Assembly (NCBI GenBank): GCA_904501885.1
Contig: CAJGCP010000050.1
Span: 1 to 10,115, forward strand
Direction: 5' to 3'
Length of the DNA: 10,115 bases
Source of the DNA: an uncultured Acetatifactor sp.
Lineage (GTDB): Bacteria > Bacillota > Clostridia > Lachnospirales > Lachnospiraceae
The position numbers and the translations under genes are program-made. Each line of letters begins with the position of its first letter. Position 1 is the stretch's first letter. This document shows, piece after piece, positions 5,889-10,115 of the stretch. The notes beneath the pieces were generated by a model, which was given only the letters and a program-made list of their open reading frames with translations, did not search any database and was not told the origin of the DNA.

Positions 5889-5925
5889 AAAACAGCTATG
5901 ATTCAACTGAACCATAGCTGTTTTT
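5889..5925. terminator. Bidirectional terminator between the GH18 gene and dnaB
   Basis: AAAACAGCTATG (5889-5900) pairs perfectly with CATAGCTGTTTT (5913-5924). Three more pairs past one mismatch close an AACT loop. T runs follow on both strands (TTTTT rightward, TTTTATATTATTG leftward). It lies 44 bases after the GH18 stop and 7 bases from the dnaB stop, so it serves both convergent units. Confidence 0.9.
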
Positions 5926-5931
5926 ATATCT

Positions 5932-7275
5932 TTAATCTTCTCTTCTCTTTGGCTCCAGATTGGCAAATTTAGTCAACTCAGCCATCCATGCCAATTCAAT
6001 GGGTCCTACCGGACCGTTACGTTGCTTAGCAATAATAATCTCGGATACTCCCTTTTTCTCAGTGTCTTTTTTATAGTAATCTTCTCTGTAGATAAACATT
6101 ACAACGTCGGCATCCTGCTCAATGGCACCGGATTCTCGAAGGTCGGAAAGCATCGGACGCTTATCCTCGCGCTCCTCCACCTTACGGGACAACTGGGACA
6201 ATGCAATTACCGGCACGTTTAACTCTCTCGCCAGTGCCTTTAAGGAACGGGAAATCTCCGATACTTCCTGCTGTCTGGAATCGCTCTTCCCGCTACCGGA
6301 CATCAACTGAATGTAGTCGATCATAATCGCCGACAAATTATGTTCTAATTTGTATTTACGACATTTGGAACGAAGTTCTCCGATACTGATACCGGGCGTA
6401 TCATCAATAATCAAATTGGATTTTCCGATGGTTCCTGCGCCTTCGATCAATTTTTCCCATTCACTGTCACTGAGCTGACCCGTTCTAAGTTTTTGCGCCT
6501 CTACATTGGACTCCAGGGAAAACAGACGGTTTACCAACTGTTCCTTACTCATTTCCAAGCTGAAAATGGCAACCGTCAAATCTTTTCTAAATGCCATATA
6601 CTGGGCAATATTCAACACAAATGCCGTTTTACCCATGGACGGTCTTGCCGCAATCAAAATCAAATCAGAAGGCTGCATACCGGCTGTCTTGTAATCCAGT
6701 TCCGTAAATCCCGTAGGAATACCGGTAACACCACCTTTATTTCTGGATGCCTTATCGATTTTTTCCATGGCGTTCATTACCACCTGGCGAATCGGCACGA
6801 AATCCTCCGAATTTCTGCTTTGCACAACCTTGAATATCTTCTTTTCTGTCTCATCCAGAATTGTCTCCAAAGCATCCTTGGGATCATAACATTCATTGGC
6901 AATTTGTTCCGTGGTCTTAATCAACCGGCGCAAAATCGCCTTCTGAGAGACAATATTGGCATAGTGTTTGATATTTGCAGAAGTGGGAACTGCCGTGATG
7001 ATATCACGGACAAACTCCAAACTACTTACCTCGGGAGGAACATTTTTTTCACGCAATTTATTCTGCAATGTCACCAAATCTACAGGGCTGCCGTTTTCGT
7101 TCAGTTCCACCATGGTCTCGAACAAAACACCGTACATTTTATTGTAAAAATCATCTCCGGTGATTATCTCGGACGCTACTACAATGGCATCTCTATCCAT
7201 AATCATAGAGCCAATCACAGACTGTTCTGCCTCATCAGAATGCGGCAATACCCTTTTCAATACATTTTCTTCCAT
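5932..7275 (-). CDS. dnaB: Replicative DNA helicase DnaB
   Basis: The ring-shaped 5'-3' helicase that unwinds DNA at the replication fork and is loaded with help from initiation proteins. The 447-aa length is normal; in Bacillus the same protein is named DnaC. The N-terminal domain (about 1-150) begins with PHSDEAEQSVIGSMI. The RecA-like motor starts near 180 (GIPTGFTELD). Walker A is ARPSMGKT (210-217, Lys216, Thr217), the catalytic Glu is in SLEMS (Glu241), Walker B is IMIDYIQLM (Asp320), followed by ALSQLSR (358-364) and AKQRNGPVG (416-424) with the arginine-finger region. There is no intein. The ATG at 7275 has AGAAGG 9 bases upstream. It is last in the leftward gdpP-rplI-dnaB operon, 41 bases after rplI with no terminator between. 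The C-terminus is acidic/basic and short, as usual. Confidence 0.98.
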   Translation of the reverse strand: MEENVLKRVLPHSDEAEQSVIGSMIMDRDAIVVASEIITGDDFYNKMYGVLFETMVELNENGSPVDLVTLQNKLREKNVPPEVSSLEFVRDIITAVPTSANIKHYANIVSQKAILRRLIKTTEQIANECYDPKDALETILDETEKKIFKVVQSRNSEDFVPIRQVVMNAMEKIDKASRNKGGVTGIPTGFTELDYKTAGMQPSDLILIAARPSMGKTAFVLNIAQYMAFRKDLTVAIFSLEMSKEQLVNRLFSLESNVEAQKLRTGQLSDSEWEKLIEGAGTIGKSNLIIDDTPGISIGELRSKCRKYKLEHNLSAIMIDYIQLMSGSGKSDSRQQEVSEISRSLKALARELNVPVIALSQLSRKVEEREDKRPMLSDLRESGAIEQDADVVMFIYREDYYKKDTEKKGVSEIIIAKQRNGPVGPIELAWMAELTKFANLEPKRRED

Positions 7276-7316
7276 CGTACTTTTCCTTCTTCTAACTACC
7301 TGTCATCACAGCCCGA

Positions 7317-7763
7317 TTACGCTTCCTGTACTTTTACAGTCAACTTACCGGTTACCTGCGGATGAAGTTTGATTGCCACCTCATACGCACCAAAATTTTT
7401 AAGACTCTCGCTCAACTGAATTTTCTTCTTATCAATTTCGATACCCGTTTGCTCCTTGCATGCAACTGCAATTTCTTTGGAAGAAACAGAGCCAAATGCT
7501 CTTCCACCTTCACCGGCTTTAATTTTCACTACAACCTGCTTGGTTGCCAACTCTGCAGCCAGTTTTTGTGCCGCTTCCAAGTTCTCCTGGGCTACTTTTT
7601 CCTGATTTGCCTTTTGTAATTTCAAATCATTGAGATTCTTGGGCGTCGCTTCTACACCTATTTTCTTGGGCAAAATATAATTTCTGGCATATCCTTCGCT
7701 GGCCTCAATAATTTCTCCCTTTTTACCCAACTTCTTTTCATCCTGCAATAATATAATTCTCAT
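7317..7763 (-). CDS. rplI: 50S ribosomal protein L9
   Basis: A large-subunit protein that binds 23S rRNA near the L1 stalk and helps keep the reading frame. Length is 148 aa, standard for the family. The N-domain opens MRIILLQDEKKLGKKGEI, close to the signature start, and continues with SEGYARNYILPKK. A long connecting helix spans about 40-75 (rich in Lys, Gln, Glu, Ala). The C-domain has GEGGRAFGSVSSKEIA and ends KLTVKVQEA. The ATG at 7763 has GAGAGGAA upstream at normal distance, placed inside the 14-base gap after gdpP. That tight spacing argues for co-transcription and perhaps translational coupling with gdpP. Confidence 0.98.
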   Translation of the reverse strand: MRIILLQDEKKLGKKGEIIEASEGYARNYILPKKIGVEATPKNLNDLKLQKANQEKVAQENLEAAQKLAAELATKQVVVKIKAGEGGRAFGSVSSKEIAVACKEQTGIEIDKKKIQLSESLKNFGAYEVAIKLHPQVTGKLTVKVQEA

Positions 7764-7777
7764 TCGGAAATTCCTCT

Positions 7778-9823
7778 CTAAATTTCGTTATTTTCCAACA
7801 TACTGTCAATGGTCTGCTTCAATGTGGAAATCACATCTTCCACACGCGCATCTTTAATTTGGCATGCTGCATTGTTCAAATGTCCGCCGCCACCCATTTT
7901 TTCCATAATCAGCTGTACATTCACCTCATCGATAGATCGGGCACTGATATTTACCTGACCCTGATAATCTGTCAATACAAAGCTAGCCTTCACACCGCGA
8001 ATATTCAACAGTTCGTCGGCAGCCTGTGCTCCAAGTACCAAAGGACTGGGCAATTCTTCCGCCTTGCACTCGGAAATGGCAAACTGTTTATAAACTTCTG
8101 CATGGCTGACCACTTCTGCTCTGGCTTTGTATTCCAGCACATCCTCCCGGAACAGTTTTCGCACACGGGAAGCATCCGCACCATTTCTACGTAAGAAAGC
8201 GGCGGATTCGAAAGTACGCACACCTGTCTTTGCCATAAAGTTGTTGGTATCAACCATAATTCCGGCATACATGCAATCCGCTTCTTCCGAACGAATCTTA
8301 ATGTTATCATGTGTATACTGTAAAATTTCAGACACAAGTTCACAAGCAGAGGATGCATAGGGCTCCACATAGGACAGGGTAGCATTGTCAATGGTTTCCT
8401 CGCTCTGTCTGTGATGGTCCAAAACAACAACCGTTTTGCACGCACGCAACAAATCAGGATACTCTGTAAGCGAAGGTTTGTTTACATCTACCACTACCAG
8501 CACTGTGCCTCCACCGGCAATATCCATCGCCTGCTGTCCGTTGATAATCATATCTTCCTCATATTCCGGATGATTCTTAAACATATCCAGCATGGGCTGT
8601 AAGGAAGATGGCGGGGTGTCCAGGACAATATGGGCCTTGCGCCCCAAAGTCTGTGCTACCCGATAGATACCCATAGACGCACCGAAACAATCCGGATCCG
8701 CACCTCTATGACCCATAACTAATACCTGGTCCTTGCCACTGATAATTTCGCGCAACGCATGCGCTTTCACTCGGGCTTTCACTCGGGTATTTTTCTCCAC
8801 ATGCTGACTCTTGCCACCATAATACGAAATGCTTTCCTTCGCCTTTACGACTGCCTGATCACCGCCACGACCAAGAGCTAAATCGATAGCATTACGTGCA
8901 AACTCATAGTTCTGCGCATAGGACAGTCCATCCAGCCCCACGCCGATACTGATAGTAACCGCAATTTCATTTCCTATACTTAGGGTTTTTATCTCTTCTA
9001 ATATATCAAATCTGTTTTGTCTCAATTGGGACAAGGAACGCTTTCGAAGGACAATCAGGTACTTATCTTTTTCCAGCTGCTTGCAGATACCGTCAACAGA
9101 GGACATATATTTATTGATTCGTCTATCGATTACCGCTGTCAGCAGGGATCTACGAACATCTTCCACACTCTTCATGGCTTCGTCGTAGTTATCGATATAA
9201 ATTAATCCTACCGCCAGACTTTGATCGTCTACCTCTTGCAGCGCAAGATGTAATGCTGTCTCATCAAACATATACATTGCGATCAGATAACTGTCCTTTT
9301 CGCCTTCCGTCGCTTCCTGATGCTCATTAATATCTTTCAAAAACATCGTTTTGAATTTTACTAAGTAGTTGCTACCCTCAAATTCTAATTTATACTGGGT
9401 TTGCATTTCACCTGTTTCATCCGGTAATTTATCTCTTGTAAATGTGGGGAAAAGCGCGGTAATTGATTTTTTGTAGCCTTTTGGCTGATGTACCACTTCC
9501 TCAAACGCCTCATTGGTCCACAGAACTTTACCACTCTCATCCAGCAGTGCATGGGGCAACTCTAATTCCCGCAACAACCTCCCCTGCACCTGTCCATACT
9601 CTGTGGCAAAGTTTACCATTTCATTCAGCACGATGGATTTGTTGTGAAAATACAGCAGTAATGTGACAGAGTAATAAAAAATCAGATAGCATAACAAAAA
9701 GACAGCAGCTTTTGCATCAAAAGCAAACATCGCTACATCTAACAATGTAAGCAGTACACCCAGATAAATGTTATACTGCAAATATGTTTTCATCCTTCTG
9801 TTTAACTTTGTTTTTTCATTCAT
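7778..9823 (-). CDS. gdpP: Cyclic-di-AMP phosphodiesterase GdpP (YybT), membrane-bound DHH/DHHA1 enzyme
   Basis: The enzyme hydrolyses the second messenger c-di-AMP to pApA and so influences potassium balance, wall stress and beta-lactam tolerance. The 681-aa product has two membrane helices at about 17-36 and 39-59, a PAS-type sensor at about 86-188, and a degenerate GGDEF domain at about 203-338 in which the GGDEF site reads EKDKY (251-255), so no cyclase activity is expected. The DHH catalytic part has GHRGADPD (371-378), VVVDVN with Asp446, LDHHRQS (DHH 469-471) and MVDTNN with Asp525. DHHA1 ends with GGGGHLNNAA (644-653). All expected metal ligands appear present. The frame begins with ATG at 9829, but GAGG lies only 1 base before that codon and 7 bases before the ATG at 9823, so the latter is chosen. 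First gene of the gdpP-rplI-dnaB operon. Confidence 0.96.
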   Translation of the reverse strand: MNEKTKLNRRMKTYLQYNIYLGVLLTLLDVAMFAFDAKAAVFLLCYLIFYYSVTLLLYFHNKSIVLNEMVNFATEYGQVQGRLLRELELPHALLDESGKVLWTNEAFEEVVHQPKGYKKSITALFPTFTRDKLPDETGEMQTQYKLEFEGSNYLVKFKTMFLKDINEHQEATEGEKDSYLIAMYMFDETALHLALQEVDDQSLAVGLIYIDNYDEAMKSVEDVRRSLLTAVIDRRINKYMSSVDGICKQLEKDKYLIVLRKRSLSQLRQNRFDILEEIKTLSIGNEIAVTISIGVGLDGLSYAQNYEFARNAIDLALGRGGDQAVVKAKESISYYGGKSQHVEKNTRVKARVKAHALREIISGKDQVLVMGHRGADPDCFGASMGIYRVAQTLGRKAHIVLDTPPSSLQPMLDMFKNHPEYEEDMIINGQQAMDIAGGGTVLVVVDVNKPSLTEYPDLLRACKTVVVLDHHRQSEETIDNATLSYVEPYASSACELVSEILQYTHDNIKIRSEEADCMYAGIMVDTNNFMAKTGVRTFESAAFLRRNGADASRVRKLFREDVLEYKARAEVVSHAEVYKQFAISECKAEELPSPLVLGAQAADELLNIRGVKASFVLTDYQGQVNISARSIDEVNVQLIMEKMGGGGHLNNAACQIKDARVEDVISTLKQTIDSMLENNEI

Positions 9824-9864
9824 ATGCATACCTCGTTTTCAGACGCACATTAAAATACTATTTT

Positions 9865-9892
9865 ATAATACCACACTTTTATTTCCTGTGCA
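9865..9892 (-). promoter_or_regulatory. Candidate extended -10 promoter of the gdpP operon
   Basis: Leftward -10 TATTAT (9870-9865) is preceded by TGG, an extended -10 signature, with TGCACA (9892-9887) as a 4/6 -35 at 16 bases. The start would fall near 9858, about 35 bases before the gdpP ATG. Other A/T-rich hexamers nearby at 9895-9907 make the choice uncertain. Confidence 0.45.
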
Positions 9893-9949
9893 CTATAATT
9901 GTATAATTTTGTTTTGTTTAGAATTCTTCTAATCAAAAGGCAAAAGAAA

Positions 9950-9982
9950 TCCCCACCCGACGATTGACTCATCGGATGGGGA
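9950..9982 (-). terminator. Leftward terminator upstream of the gdpP operon
   Basis: An 11-bp stem (9950-9960 with 9972-9982) has an 11-base loop. It is fully paired in the leftward RNA through one U-G, while the rightward RNA has a C-A mismatch. The leftward RNA then reads ATTTCTTTTG. It would isolate gdpP from leftward transcription coming from beyond the window. No leftward gene end is visible between here and the right edge. Confidence 0.6.
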
Positions 9983-10018
9983 TAAAGGAGCATTCCTGTA
10001 ATTCAGAAATAACGCCAA

Positions 10019-10047
10019 TTGAATAAAAAGAAACCTCGATGTAAGAT
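10019..10047 (+). promoter_or_regulatory. Candidate promoter of the right-edge gene
   Basis: TTGAAT (10019-10024), 17-base spacer, TAAGAT (10042-10047), each 4/6 to consensus. The start would be near 10054, so this transcript would lack the upstream arm of the fold-back at 10030-10102. Confidence 0.4.
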
Positions 10048-10102
10048 TAAGGTGTTCATCTTGGCCGGATGAATAAAAACACTTTAACCAACAGGAGGTT
10101 TC
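10030..10102 (+). repeat. Inverted repeats able to sequester the ribosome binding site of the right-edge gene
   Basis: Outer arms GAAACCTC (10030-10037) and GAGGTTTC (10095-10102) are perfect complements, and the second contains most of the Shine-Dalgarno AGGAGG (10093-10098). Inside, TTAAGGTGTT (10047-10056) pairs with AACACTTTAA (10078-10087) with one G-U, and CATC (10057-10060) pairs with GATG (10068-10071) around a TTGGCCG loop. A transcript entering from upstream would fold and hide the start; one from the local promoter would not. Confidence 0.55.
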
Positions 10103-10105
10103 ACT

Positions 10106-10115
10106 ATGAATTTAA
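10106..10115 (+). CDS. Start of a rightward gene cut by the window edge, product unknown
   Basis: Only ATG, two codons (Asn, Leu) and one further base are present, so the product cannot be named from the coding sequence. The start is convincing because a perfect AGGAGG (10093-10098) lies 7 bases upstream. It points away from gdpP. The hairpin that can mask its ribosome site is a feature known from some insertion-sequence transposase genes, so a mobile element is possible but unproven; an ordinary gene with a regulatory leader fits as well. Confidence 0.55.

Noticed and set aside
6493..7365. A 290-codon rightward open frame opposite dnaB
   Set aside because: It is a shadow of dnaB and its upstream region, with Cys/His/Arg-rich composition and no family motifs.
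8005..8445. A 146-codon leftward frame inside gdpP
   Set aside because: It overlaps the DHH catalytic region of gdpP in another frame; gdpP motifs are intact and continuous.
9950..10105. An IS110-type bridge RNA upstream of the right-edge gene
   Set aside because: A structured leader ahead of a gene start is suggestive, but only three codons are visible and no guide loops or element ends can be shown.

Overview
The window looks like chromosomal DNA from an anaerobic, low-to-moderate G+C Bacillota, most likely a clostridium of the Lachnospiraceae type. This is an inference from content: a glycyl-radical pyruvate formate-lyase, a MecA-family ClpC adaptor, a DUF1858 redox-disulfide protein, a GH18/SH3 cell-wall-type protein, and the gdpP-rplI-dnaB cluster typical of Bacillota. 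I cannot name the species.

Left part (1-2090): pflB runs leftward and loses its C-terminal third at the window edge. A 64-aa DUF1858 gene runs rightward from the same intergenic region. Each gene has its own sigma-A-like promoter, with an inverted repeat between them. The DUF1858 gene meets mecA tail to tail, and a perfect 16-bp hairpin between them serves as terminator.

Middle part (2088-4069): mecA runs leftward from a near-consensus promoter. Next comes about 500 bases without a conventional gene. It holds a rightward promoter, several hairpins, a strong Shine-Dalgarno sequence followed only by a 19-codon frame with no standard start, and an SOS-box-like palindrome. Two small rightward genes of unknown function follow: a GTG-started 78-aa protein, and a 58-aa protein with its own promoter and terminator.

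Right part (4069-10115): a membrane-anchored SH3/GH18 protein runs rightward and meets dnaB tail to tail at a shared terminator. The leftward operon gdpP-rplI-dnaB encodes c-di-AMP phosphodiesterase, ribosomal protein L9 and the replicative helicase, linking second-messenger turnover, translation and replication. Upstream of gdpP lies an orphan leftward terminator. At the very edge is the first few codons of a rightward gene whose ribosome binding site can fold into a long hairpin with upstream sequence, a layout reminiscent of insertion-sequence transposase genes.

No tRNA, rRNA, CRISPR array or complete mobile element was found. Most of the window is ordinary housekeeping sequence. The stretches deserving attention are the noncoding region at 2885-3337, the two small genes, and the right-edge fold-back.
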